NCBI GenBank assembly: GCA_017520105.1
Contig: JAFWRL010000109.1
Span: forward strand, 1 to 7,668
DNA from: Fibrobacter sp.
Lineage (GTDB): Bacteria > Fibrobacterota > Fibrobacteria > Fibrobacterales > Fibrobacteraceae
Direction of reading: 5' to 3'
Length of the DNA stretch: 7,668 nucleotides
The notes beneath the pieces are model-generated. The model was not told where the DNA came from. It did no database searches and saw only the letters and a program-made list of their open reading frames with translations. Below are positions 1 to 6,110 of this stretch, piece by piece; position 1 is the first letter of the stretch; the number at the start of each line of letters is the position of its first letter. Made by a program: the position numbers and the translations under genes.

Positions 1-129
1 CGTATCAGCATGGTGGGTACAGACTTTGAACAGGCCGCAGGCGTTTGCGGAGCCTCTTCGGGACACGTGCCTGTCACTGTTGGACAACCGTCTATTAAAG
101 TCGATCAAATTCTAGTCGGAGGGCGGTAG
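1..129 (+). CDS. C-terminal end of an unidentified protein (5' truncated)
   Basis: Reading from base 1, the first frame is open for 42 codons and stops at TAG 127-129. The visible end is rich in Gly, Val, Ser and Thr and finishes [10 protein letters not shown] do not recognise the family, and 42 residues are too few to name a domain. The frame is supported by Fibrobacter-like codons and by an intrinsic terminator 35 bases after the stop on the same strand. The second plus frame is also open, to TAG at 111-113, so the frame choice is probable rather than certain. Nothing in the fragment suggests membrane segments or a catalytic motif. Confidence 0.5.
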   Translation, partial: RISMVGTDFEQAAGVCGASSGHVPVTVGQPSIKVDQILVGGR

Positions 130-151
130 CCGCACTTTTTTCTAAAAAATC

Positions 152-190
152 CCGTGAAAACGGAAAAGCCCTCGCAAAGAGGGCTTTTTT
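152..190 (+). terminator. Intrinsic terminator of the upstream gene
   Basis: A perfect 10-bp stem, AAAAGCCCTC (164-173) with GAGGGCTTTT (179-188), encloses the 5-base loop GCAAA and runs into a T tract ending at 190. Just upstream sits a small stem CCGT-GAAA-ACGG (152-163) with a GNRA-like loop. The position shortly after the stop at 129 fits termination of that gene. Confidence 0.9.
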
Positions 191-314
191 GGATTATGGG
201 TTGTCATAAGCTTTGTACTTAAAACTTCGAGTAAAGTACAAAACTATTTCGAATAAAACAAGAAAGTTCAAAAAAAAAGAAACAACGGCATCTCAGAAGA
301 GGTGCCGTTGTTTT
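191..314 (+). ncRNA. Possible small RNA ending at the orphan terminator
   Basis: This tentative call rests on two things. There is a strong terminator (280-314) with no gene in front of it, and a second stem upstream: TTTGTACTT (212-220) with AAGTACAAA (235-243), a perfect 9-bp pairing with a 14-base loop. I could not find a convincing promoter. TTGTCA at 201-206 resembles a -35 box but has no good -10 at the right distance. The 5' end given here is arbitrary. Alternatives are a backup terminator for the upstream gene or the remnant of a lost gene. Confidence 0.25.
280..314 (+). terminator. Orphan, probably bidirectional intrinsic terminator
   Basis: A 15-bp stem with one G-T wobble pairs 280-294 with 299-313 around the loop AGAA, with core CAACGGCA / TGCCGTTG. 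On the plus strand it ends in TTTT (311-314). On the minus strand the same hairpin is followed by a long T tract, the complement of the A run at 270-278, so it could stop transcripts from either side. No protein-coding gene lies between this hairpin and the terminator at 164-190, so its client is unknown: a small RNA, read-through from the left, or antisense transcription from the clpB side. Confidence 0.8.
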
Positions 315-424
315 GGTGTATGGGATGTTTGGTTTTGTATTCATAAAATAGTTTAAATTGGAATATAAGTAGAACTTTTTGGTACTTTTCCGATGTAAAG
401 GTTTACAACGCCTACAACGTGTTC

Positions 425-458
425 TTTTTACCGTAAATTGGCGAAATTTGAGTAAAAA
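425..458. promoter_or_regulatory. Nested inverted repeat, candidate activator site
   Basis: TTTTTAC (425-431) is the exact complement of GTAAAAA (452-458). Inside it AAATT (435-439) pairs with AATTT (445-449), with nearly the same centre near 442. The centre lies about 215 bases upstream of the predicted sigma-54 start. Because the arms are mostly A and T, chance is a real alternative. Confidence 0.25.
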
Positions 459-507
459 TGATGATTTTTGGTGAATTTGTATAGACTGTGGGGGTGGGAG
501 TGGACTC

Positions 508-546
508 TGTTTCAAAAAAATGCTGGAAACCTTTAGTTTTGAAACA
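508..546. promoter_or_regulatory. 10-bp inverted repeat, candidate enhancer for the sigma-54 promoter
   Basis: TGTTTCAAAA (508-517) and TTTTGAAACA (537-546) are perfect inverted copies separated by 19 bases, centred at 527, about 130 bases upstream of the predicted sigma-54 transcription start. A related half (TTTTTTGAAA, 557-566) follows at once. Sigma-54 promoters need an enhancer-binding activator, which usually binds inverted repeats 80-200 bases upstream, so position and symmetry fit. Binding by any protein is inference. Confidence 0.4.
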
Positions 547-574
547 AATAATGGCTTTTTTTGAAATCTTTTGC

Positions 575-583
575 TGGTATAAT
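575..583 (+). promoter_or_regulatory. Extended -10 (sigma-70 type) promoter upstream of clpB
   Basis: TGGTATAAT is a perfect extended -10: the TG dinucleotide at 575-576, one base, then consensus TATAAT at 578-583. No good -35 sits 16-18 bases upstream (only a T run), which extended -10 promoters tolerate. Transcription would begin near 590 and give a leader of almost 90 bases. A hairpin of C plus T6 (587-593) against A6 plus G (599-605) lies at this predicted start. Confidence 0.6.
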
Positions 584-630
584 TGGCTTTTTTCGTTAAA
601 AAAAGGAACTTTAGGGGCTTTTGTTGCTTT

Positions 631-646
631 TGGCACGCTATTTGCA
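631..646 (+). promoter_or_regulatory. Sigma-54 (RpoN) -24/-12 promoter of clpB
   Basis: TGGCACG (631-637), CTAT, TTGCA (642-646) matches the sigma-54 consensus TGGCACG-N4-TTGCW at every defined position. The invariant GG (632-633) and GC (644-645) are separated by exactly 10 bases. With C645 at -12 the start falls at G657, leaving a 21-base leader that holds the ribosome site AGAAGG (666-671) six bases before ATG 678. Fit to the gene start and candidate activator repeats upstream support a working promoter. An AAA+ activator would be required; none is encoded in this window. Confidence 0.75.
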
Positions 647-677
647 AGAGTAGGGCGATAAAAAAAGAAGGTGTTAT

Positions 678-3245
678 ATGTCCGATTTTACTAATGATGC
701 TGAAAAGGTCTTGGCGAAAGCGCAGAGTTTACGTGATCGTTGTTCGCATTCCTACTTGGGTGCGGCTCATTTGGCCGTTGGCCTTGTCGAAGGCCCTGAT
801 GCGACCTTGAAAAAGCTTTATAAGTCCAAGGGAGTCAAGACGAACGAACTCCGCGGCAAGCTGGAGCCGTTTGTGCAGAAAATTCCGCGTATGGAAGGTG
901 TGAATCCGGATGTGGAACCGGATAGCGACTTAAACCGTATTTTGCGTGCGGCAGTGCAGGCGGCGCGTCAGGTGAGCCGTATGGTGACGCCGGGCGATTT
1001 GCTTGTGGCTTTGATGAAGTTCTCGGGCGACCGTGGACTTTCGAAGGTCTTTGAAGATGCGCTTGGTTCGACCGAAGTGGTGGAAACTTGGCTTTCGGAT
1101 CCGTTTGCGGGTGCCGCGAATGCCGAAGAACAGTCTCCGTTAAAGCTTTATGGTCGTGAACTTGTGGAAATGGCGGCGGACGGAAAGCTCTCGCCGGTGA
1201 TTGGCCGTGAAGAAGAAATCCGCCGTGTGATTTTGATTTTGAGCCGTAAGACGAAGAATAATCCGTGCTTGGTCGGTGAACCGGGCGTGGGTAAGACGGC
1301 TATTGTTGAAGGCCTTGCCGAACGTATTTATCGTGGCGATGTGCCGGATGCGTTGAAGGGCAAGAAGGTTTTTGCGCTTGATTTGTCCGCGTTGATGGCG
1401 GGCGCAAAATACCGTGGCGACTTTGAAGAAAGGCTCAAAGCCGTTATAGATGCGATTGAAGAAGATGGCAACACGCTTATGTTCATCGACGAACTCCACA
1501 ACATTGTGGGGGCGGGCAAGACCGAAGGCTCGATGGATTTGGGCAATATGCTGAAACCGAAGCTTGCTCGTGGCGAACTCCATTGCATTGGCGCAACGAC
1601 GACGCAGGAATACCGCAAGTACATCGAAAAGGATTCCGCTTTGGAACGTCGATTCCAGCCGGTGCAGGTGAACGAGCCGAGCGAAGACGAAGCGATTTCG
1701 ATTTTGCGTGGCATTAAGGATGGCTTTGATGCGCACCACGGCGTGCGTCTGCATGATAACGCGCTTGTGGCGGCTGTGAAACTTTCGAGCCGTTACATCA
1801 GCGACCGCTTCTTACCGGATAAGGCGATTGATTTGATCGACGAGGCCGCAAGCCTTGTGAAGACGCAGATGGACACGGTACCGGAAGCGCTGGATACTTT
1901 GCAGCGTAAGGAACTCCAGATGAAAATCGAGGAGCAGGCGTTGTCGAAGGAAACGGATGCAAATAGCGTAAAGCGCTTGAAAGAACTTCGTGAAGATTTG
2001 GCCGTGACCGATGCGGCGGTCAAGCAGATGCAGGAACGCTGGCAGGATCGCCGTGCCGCATTTGCCGAAGTACAGGACTTGAAGAAATCCTTGAAGGCGG
2101 CAAAGGACGAGATGGAACAGGCGGAAGCCCGTTACGACTTGAACCGCGCTGCTGAACTCAAGTACAACAAGATTGTGAACATTGAGAAGGAATTGGCTCA
2201 AAAGACCGAAGCGCTCCGCAAGAGTGCCGAAGAAGGTGGCTTGAGCGAAGAAGTCACGGAAGAGACGATTGCGCTTGTGGTGAGCCGTTGGACGGGCATT
2301 CCGGTGACAAAACTTTGCGAAGGCGAAAAGGCAAAGTTGTTGCACTTGGACGAACGTTTGCATGCCCGCGTCATTGGCCAGGACGAAGCTGTCGAAGCCG
2401 TGTCCGAAGCTATTCTGCGTAACCGTAGCGGTCTCTCCCGCGAGAATGCGCCGATTGGTAGTTTCCTCTTCTTGGGCCCGACAGGTGTCGGTAAGACGGA
2501 ACTGGCGAAGGCTTTGGCTGTGGAACTTTTCGATAGCGAAAACGCGCTTGTCCGTATCGACATGAGCGAATATATGGAAAAGCATAGCGTAAGCCGTTTG
2601 ATCGGTGCTCCTCCGGGATACGTGGGGTACGAAGAAGGCGGCCAGCTGACCGAAGCTGTGCGTACGCATCCGTACTGCGTGATTCTACTTGATGAAATCG
2701 AGAAGGCGCATCCGGACGTGTTCAATACGCTGTTGCAGGTGCTTGATGACGGTCGTTTGACGGACGGCAAGGGCCGTACGGTGAACTTCAAGAACACCTT
2801 GATTTTGATGACCTCGAACTTGGGTGCCGAGAAGTTCCGCTTGAGTGCGGCTAGCGCCAAGAACGGTGAACCGCCGCAGGTTGCACTTGCGGATGTCGAA
2901 GCCGACTTGCACGCGTTCTTCCGCCCGGAATTCTTAAACCGTTTGGACGAAGTGCTTGTGTTCCAGAGCCTCTCGAAAAAGCAGATTCGCGAAATCGTGA
3001 AACTCAAATTTGCGGATTTGGCGAACCGCGCTGCCCGTCAGGACTTGGTGCTTACGCTTTCGGATGCGGCGCTTGATGCGATTGCGGAAGGCGCTTACCA
3101 GCCGGAATTCGGTGCACGTCCGATTCAGCGGTACATCGAACGCAACATTGAACGTCCGTTGAGCCACGCGATACTTTCGGGCACTGTAAGTGCCGCAAAG
3201 CCCGCCGTGGTGGATTACCAGAACGGAATGTTTGTGGTGAAGTAA
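678..3245 (+). CDS. clpB: ATP-dependent chaperone ClpB (Hsp104-type disaggregase)
   Basis: The 855-residue product acts in the cytoplasm. With DnaK/DnaJ, ClpB hexamers pull polypeptides out of aggregates through a central pore. Domain order is complete: Clp N-domain repeats (about 1-145); first AAA+ ring with Walker A GEPGVGKT (200-207), pore loop KYRG (244-247), Walker B LMFIDE (267-272) and Arg pair ALERRF (near 324-325); a long coiled-coil middle domain (about 395-525); second AAA+ ring with Walker A GPTGVGKT (600-607), pore loop GYVGYEEG (647-654), Walker B VILLDE (668-673), Arg finger in NRLDE (R755) and sensor-2 GARP (812-815). The full middle domain and length near E. coli ClpB (857) separate it from ClpA and ClpC; I see no ClpP-binding loop. 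ATG 678 follows AGAAGG with a 6-base gap. It appears monocistronic, the next gene being convergent. Upstream lie a sigma-54 promoter and an extended -10 promoter; no CIRCE element is present. Confidence 0.97.
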   Translation: MSDFTNDAEKVLAKAQSLRDRCSHSYLGAAHLAVGLVEGPDATLKKLYKSKGVKTNELRGKLEPFVQKIPRMEGVNPDVEPDSDLNRILRAAVQAARQVSRMVTPGDLLVALMKFSGDRGLSKVFEDALGSTEVVETWLSDPFAGAANAEEQSPLKLYGRELVEMAADGKLSPVIGREEEIRRVILILSRKTKNNPCLVGEPGVGKTAIVEGLAERIYRGDVPDALKGKKVFALDLSALMAGAKYRGDFEERLKAVIDAIEEDGNTLMFIDELHNIVGAGKTEGSMDLGNMLKPKLARGELHCIGATTTQEYRKYIEKDSALERRFQPVQVNEPSEDEAISILRGIKDGFDAHHGVRLHDNALVAAVKLSSRYISDRFLPDKAIDLIDEAASLVKTQMDTVPEALDTLQRKELQMKIEEQALSKETDANSVKRLKELREDLAVTDAAVKQMQERWQDRRAAFAEVQDLKKSLKAAKDEMEQAEARYDLNRAAELKYNKIVNIEKELAQKTEALRKSAEEGGLSEEVTEETIALVVSRWTGIPVTKLCEGEKAKLLHLDERLHARVIGQDEAVEAVSEAILRNRSGLSRENAPIGSFLFLGPTGVGKTELAKALAVELFDSENALVRIDMSEYMEKHSVSRLIGAPPGYVGYEEGGQLTEAVRTHPYCVILLDEIEKAHPDVFNTLLQVLDDGRLTDGKGRTVNFKNTLILMTSNLGAEKFRLSAASAKNGEPPQVALADVEADLHAFFRPEFLNRLDEVLVFQSLSKKQIREIVKLKFADLANRAARQDLVLTLSDAALDAIAEGAYQPEFGARPIQRYIERNIERPLSHAILSGTVSAAKPAVVDYQNGMFVVK

Positions 3246-3246
3246 T

Positions 3247-3373
3247 AGACGAAAGAACGCACCTTTGGTGCTACAGACGAGAGACGAAAGATTGTTAGTT
3301 AGACTACGAAATTACGATTGCTTTTTTCTCTCGTCTTTCGTCTAAAGAGAGCTTTGCGAACGTTCTCTCGTCT
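3247..3373. repeat. Intergenic repeat built on a 7-base unit (AGACGAR)
   Basis: Forward copies AGACGAAAG (3247-3255) and AGACGAG-AGACGAA-AG (3275-3290) face complementary copies CTCTCGT-CTTTCGTCT (3328-3343) and CTCTCGTCT (3365-3373). The motif AGACGAR thus occurs three times forward and three times reversed in 127 bases. Two exact 9-bp pairings are possible at once: 3275-3283 with 3365-3373, and 3282-3290 with 3335-3343, giving an imperfect cruciform or RNA stem. It fills nearly the whole space between the convergent clpB and secreted-protein genes and may help end transcription from both sides, although no hairpin with an adjacent T tract is present. Confidence 0.75.
3259..3271. repeat. Small hairpin after clpB
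   Basis: GCACC-TTT-GGTGC is a perfect 5-bp stem with a 3-base loop, 13 bases after the clpB stop. Its core CACCTTTGGTG differs by one base from CACCTTCGGTG (6957-6967) in the other repeat-rich spacer of this window. It lacks a T tract, so it is not a standard terminator. Confidence 0.4.
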
Positions 3374-3375
3374 AA

Positions 3376-4074
3376 TTAAAGAGCTGTCATGACGTAGAGA
3401 CCTATTGTCTTTACGTCATTGTTCTTTTCTTGCATGACGCCGACATCAAAGTCAATGCGAATGTGAGTGCCGCCGAACGTCAGTTCGATTTTGGGGATGA
3501 TATCTACCATGAAGTCATCGCGGAAATTTCCGACGCTAGTGGAGGACGTGACTTCAATGAACAGTCGAAAAACTTGTCCGAAAACAATGGTCGGAATCAT
3601 GGATGCCGAAAATTTTACGTATCCGTCTTCGCCAGTTGCTCCATCAAGGAACCCTGCACGGAGTTCATAGTAGTTTGCGAAGCATTTAGAAATGAAATTT
3701 TGTGTTCCGATAGTAAAAACGATGGCACTTGCATTGACGTCGCTCAAGTCCAGATAACCGTCCAATGCGATAAAGGAGCTAGGCTTGTAACGGTAGCGAC
3801 CACCAATGTCTAAGGCTGTGTGTATGTTATCTAATTTGTTGTAGGTATTGACATCGAGTTTTGCACCGACGTCAAATTGCTTGTTCAGTCGCGTCGTAAA
3901 GTTGAGCGGAAACAGAACATCTGAATTGAATGCGGAACGAATCCCAAGACCGACACCGATTTGGGGGGATGGACGGCTTTCGGGACCGAAAGTGTAGCGC
4001 ATGTCCCATAGGTGGTCCAGAGCAAAAGAATTTGTAACCAAAACGGCGAATAGTAGGCAAAGAATGCGTTTCAT
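3376..4074 (-). CDS. Exported protein of unknown function, probable outer-membrane beta-barrel
   Basis: The 232-residue product begins MKRILCLLFAVLVTNSFA, a classic signal peptide: a positive start, a hydrophobic core and likely cleavage after A18 (S-F-A before L19). The mature part has no further long hydrophobic helix. It shows alternating polar and hydrophobic strands separated by short turns, for example near residues 37-45, 65-75, 87-96, 113-122, 152-165, 195-211 and 222-231, which is how small outer-membrane barrels look. I do not recognise a named family. The frame is open upstream to another ATG at 4165-4167, but that start would overlap hisC and bury the signal peptide, so ATG at 4072-4074 is chosen. 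No clear Shine-Dalgarno precedes it. The gene converges on clpB and diverges from hisC, with only 65 bases between this start and that of hisC. Confidence 0.75.
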   Translation of the reverse strand: MKRILCLLFAVLVTNSFALDHLWDMRYTFGPESRPSPQIGVGLGIRSAFNSDVLFPLNFTTRLNKQFDVGAKLDVNTYNKLDNIHTALDIGGRYRYKPSSFIALDGYLDLSDVNASAIVFTIGTQNFISKCFANYYELRAGFLDGATGEDGYVKFSASMIPTIVFGQVFRLFIEVTSSTSVGNFRDDFMVDIIPKIELTFGGTHIRIDFDVGVMQEKNNDVKTIGLYVMTAL

Positions 4075-4085
4075 GATTATCAAAG

Positions 4086-4115
4086 TTAGATAAATCATCT
4101 GGTAAAAGCTAAATT
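4086..4115 (+). promoter_or_regulatory. Weak candidate promoter for hisC
   Basis: TTAGAT (4086-4091) and TAAATT (4110-4115) are 18 bases apart and would start transcription near 4122, giving a leader of about 18 bases before GTG 4140. Both boxes match the consensus only partly, so this is a suggestion. If right, it excludes the ATG at 4119 as the start of hisC. Confidence 0.25.
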
Positions 4116-4129
4116 TACATGCGTAAAAT

Positions 4130-4134
4130 GGAGG
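4130..4134 (+). promoter_or_regulatory. Ribosome binding site that decides the hisC start
   Basis: GGAGG at 4130-4134 lies five bases before GTG 4140, an ideal arrangement. The in-frame ATGs at 4119 and 4128 have no purine-rich site upstream, and the second overlaps this GGAGG. Confidence 0.7.
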
Positions 4135-4139
4135 TATTT

Positions 4140-5225
4140 GTGGTCGAACCGCGTCCAGAACTTTCAAAACTTTCCGATTACGTTCCTGGCAAGTCCATCG
4201 ACGAGATTCGTGAACGTTATGGTCTTAAGAATGTTGTAAAGCTTGCGTCTAACGAAAACCCGTTGGGTGCTTCCCCGAAGGCGGTGGAAGCGTTCCACGA
4301 GATTGCAAATTCGTTGCACTTGTACCCGCGCGGCGATGCCCCGAAGCTCATAGACTCGATTGCCCAGATGTATGGTGTGCAGACGAACCAAATTGTAATC
4401 GGCAACGGTTCCGATGAAATTATCGACATGGTGGGTAAGGCATTTATCCGTCAAGGCGACAACTGCGTGGGCATTACGCCGACGTTCTCCGTCTATAAGT
4501 TTACGACGCTTTCGAATGGTGCCGATTTTATTGGCGTTGGTGAAGGCGAAGAAAAGGCTAGCCTTGATAAGCTCGCTGCTGCCGTCAATGACAAGACTCG
4601 CGTGGCTTTTATTTGCAACCCGAACAACCCGACCGGTCACTATTACACCGAAGCGGAAATTCGCAGCTTCCTTGCGAAAGTGCCGTCGAACGTTCTTGTG
4701 TTCTTGGACGAAGCTTACGCTGAATTTGCAACGGCTGCCGATTATCCGAAGATGGCCCCACTGCTTTCGGAATACCCGAACTTGTTCCTCAACCGCACTT
4801 TCAGTAAGATTTACGGTTTGGCTGGGCTCCGCGTGGGTTATGCGATGGCAAGTGTTGAAGTCGTCCGTGCGATGTGGAAAATCAAGCCGCCGTTTGACGT
4901 GAACCAGGCTGCTCAGGTGGCTGCTGTGGCTGCTCTTGCCGATACCGCACACGTTGAAGCGACTCGCAAGAACAATGCTGTGGGTTTTGAATACTTGAAC
5001 CGTGAACTTGGTGCGCTTGGCTTCAAGGTGCTCCCGACGCAGGCGAATTTTATCTGCGTGCGCATCGGTGAACGTGCCAAGGAACTTGTCGCTTTCTTGG
5101 AACAGAACGGCATGATTGTCCATGGCCTCACGAGCTTTGGTATGCCGGAACACATCCGCATCACGGTGGGCAAACCCGAAGAAAACGAATTGCTTGTTTC
5201 GCTTGTCAAGAAGTGGGTCGGCTAG
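4140..5225 (+). CDS. hisC: Histidinol-phosphate aminotransferase HisC
   Basis: A pyridoxal-phosphate enzyme of fold type I that transfers an amino group from glutamate to imidazole-acetol phosphate, giving histidinol phosphate in cytoplasmic histidine synthesis. Read from GTG 4140 it has 361 residues, normal for HisC, and starts with the family pattern RPEL...L..YVPGK. Motifs in order: KLASNENPLG (near 34-43), GNGSDE (88-93), CNPNNPTG (159-166), FLDEAYAEF with the cofactor-binding Asp190 and Tyr193, TFSK with the Schiff-base Lys223, GLRVGYA with phosphate-binding Arg231, and Arg340 in HIRIT, the usual carboxylate-binding residue. GTG 4140 is preferred because of GGAGG five bases upstream. ATG 4119 would add seven residues but lacks a ribosome site. 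The gene heads a two-gene operon with the phosphatase gene at 5235. Some HisC relatives act on aromatic amino acids or cobyric acid precursors; the neighbour favours histidine. Confidence 0.93.
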   Translation: MVEPRPELSKLSDYVPGKSIDEIRERYGLKNVVKLASNENPLGASPKAVEAFHEIANSLHLYPRGDAPKLIDSIAQMYGVQTNQIVIGNGSDEIIDMVGKAFIRQGDNCVGITPTFSVYKFTTLSNGADFIGVGEGEEKASLDKLAAAVNDKTRVAFICNPNNPTGHYYTEAEIRSFLAKVPSNVLVFLDEAYAEFATAADYPKMAPLLSEYPNLFLNRTFSKIYGLAGLRVGYAMASVEVVRAMWKIKPPFDVNQAAQVAAVAALADTAHVEATRKNNAVGFEYLNRELGALGFKVLPTQANFICVRIGERAKELVAFLEQNGMIVHGLTSFGMPEHIRITVGKPEENELLVSLVKKWVG

Positions 5226-5228
5226 GAG
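5223..5228 (+). promoter_or_regulatory. Ribosome binding site overlapping the hisC stop codon
   Basis: TAGGAG contains the hisC stop TAG (5223-5225) and a Shine-Dalgarno core six bases before ATG 5235. A ribosome ending hisC would cover this site, so the two genes are probably translationally coupled. Confidence 0.65.
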
Positions 5229-5234
5229 TTTGCT

Positions 5235-6071
5235 ATGGAAAATCGCGAGATTGCAAAGGTCGGTGTCGCTCCCGAGAATCTGGAACTTTTGAAGATTGCT
5301 CTCAAGACGGCGGAACTTGCCGAAGAGAACATTCTCAAGTATTACCAGAACGATGTTGGCGTCGAATGGAAGGCTGACAAGACTCCCGTGACGATTGCGG
5401 ACAAGGGAACGGAAGAACTCGCTCGCAAATTCTGGGCAAAGGAAACTCCCGGCTTTGGCGTCATTGGCGAAGAATTTGGCATTGAAAGCCCGGATGCGGA
5501 ATACCAGTGGGTGATTGACCCGATTGACGGCACCAAGTCGTTTATCCACGGTGTGCCTTTGTTCGGAACGCTCATTGGGCTGTGGCATAAGAACGTTCCG
5601 ATTGCGAGCGTGGTTCATTTGCCCGCGATGAAGAGTGCCGTATGGGCTGTGAATGGCGGTGGCGCCTTCTTGGACGGTCGTGAAGTTCGCACTTCGAAGG
5701 TATCGCAGTTAAGCGATGCTCTTGTGCTTTCGGGAACAGTCAACACGATGGAAGACAAGGGCTTTGGCGAAGGCTTTACGAAGCTCCGCCGCAGCGCCCG
5801 CTTGCATCGCGGCTGGGGTGACTGCTACGGCTATTACCTGGTGGCGGCAGGCCGTGCTGAAATTATGGTGGATCCAGTCGTTTCGCTGTGGGACATTGCT
5901 CCGTTCCCGCTCTTGATGAAAGAAGCGGGTGGCAAGTTCAGCACCATTGATGGCAAGACCGAACTCTTCGATGCAAACGGAAAGCCGACGGCGCCCATTT
6001 ACGAAGGCTTCACAAGCATCGCGACGAACGGGCTGCTGCATGATACTGCGCTTGAGTATTTGAAGAAGTAA
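5235..6071 (+). CDS. hisN: Histidinol-phosphatase, inositol-monophosphatase family (HisN type)
   Basis: A 278-residue, Mg-dependent phosphatase, predicted to hydrolyse L-histidinol phosphate to histidinol, the step after HisC. The family's metal site is complete: TIADKGTEE (53-61), GEEFG with Glu79 (78-82), WVIDPIDGT with Asp95 and Asp98 (92-100), and Trp219-Asp220 near the C-terminus. The stretch KSFIHGVPLFGTLIGL (101-116) after DPIDGT is typical of the HisN branch rather than of general inositol monophosphatase or CysQ. Length fits the family. ATG 5235 is nine bases after hisC, with its ribosome site overlapping the hisC stop, so the two are cotranscribed and likely coupled. The partnership with hisC is the strongest argument for histidinol phosphate as substrate; activity on inositol phosphate or another sugar phosphate cannot be excluded from sequence alone. 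Confidence 0.85.
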   Translation: MENREIAKVGVAPENLELLKIALKTAELAEENILKYYQNDVGVEWKADKTPVTIADKGTEELARKFWAKETPGFGVIGEEFGIESPDAEYQWVIDPIDGTKSFIHGVPLFGTLIGLWHKNVPIASVVHLPAMKSAVWAVNGGGAFLDGREVRTSKVSQLSDALVLSGTVNTMEDKGFGEGFTKLRRSARLHRGWGDCYGYYLVAAGRAEIMVDPVVSLWDIAPFPLLMKEAGGKFSTIDGKTELFDANGKPTAPIYEGFTSIATNGLLHDTALEYLKK

Positions 6072-6110
6072 AATTTATTTCATGCAAAATAGTTTTTTTT
6101 GATAAATTGT

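Larger units (their letters stand above)
315..574. other. AT-rich upstream regulatory region of clpB, no gene
   Basis: No coding sequence is supported here; the open frames on the minus strand are low-complexity Phe/Lys/Ser runs of the kind AT-rich DNA gives by chance. The stretch holds a 7-base direct repeat TACAACG (404-410 and 413-419, nine bases apart), a nested inverted repeat around 442 and a 10-bp inverted repeat around 527. These lie at distances from the sigma-54 promoter where activator sites are normally found. The remaining bases show nothing I can name. Confidence 0.4.

Noticed and set aside
561..583. TTGAAA (561-566) as the -35 partner of TATAAT (578-583)
   Set aside because: The gap is only 11 bases, far too short; the -10 is better read as an extended -10 promoter.
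219..647. A minus-strand frame of 142 codons in the clpB upstream region
   Set aside because: Low-complexity Lys/Phe/Ser/Gln composition from AT-rich DNA; it runs through a terminator hairpin, inverted repeats and both clpB promoters.
584..677. CIRCE (HrcA) or other classical heat-shock operator before clpB
   Set aside because: No TTAGCACTC/GAGTGCTAA pair is present, and no CtsR-like heptad repeat either.
1140..3007. Several long minus-strand frames inside clpB
   Set aside because: All lie opposite an intact ClpB frame and show no motifs, ribosome sites or sensible composition.
3247..3373. CRISPR array
   Set aside because: The repeats are 7-9 bases, occur in both orientations and lack regular spacers; no cas gene is present.
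4075..4167. N-terminal extension of the secreted-protein gene to an ATG at 4165-4167
   Set aside because: It would overlap the hisC start, place 31 residues before an obvious signal peptide, and has no supporting ribosome site.
4164..5618. A long open frame (484 codons) on the minus strand across hisC and hisN
   Set aside because: It is antisense to two well-supported enzymes with complete motifs; its product is rich in Arg, His, Phe and Asn with no recognisable domain, typical of the mirror frame of codon-biased genes.
6099..6110. TTG at 6099 as the start of the gene at 6111
   Set aside because: It lacks a ribosome site and adds only four residues ahead of a natural MKRI signal-peptide start.
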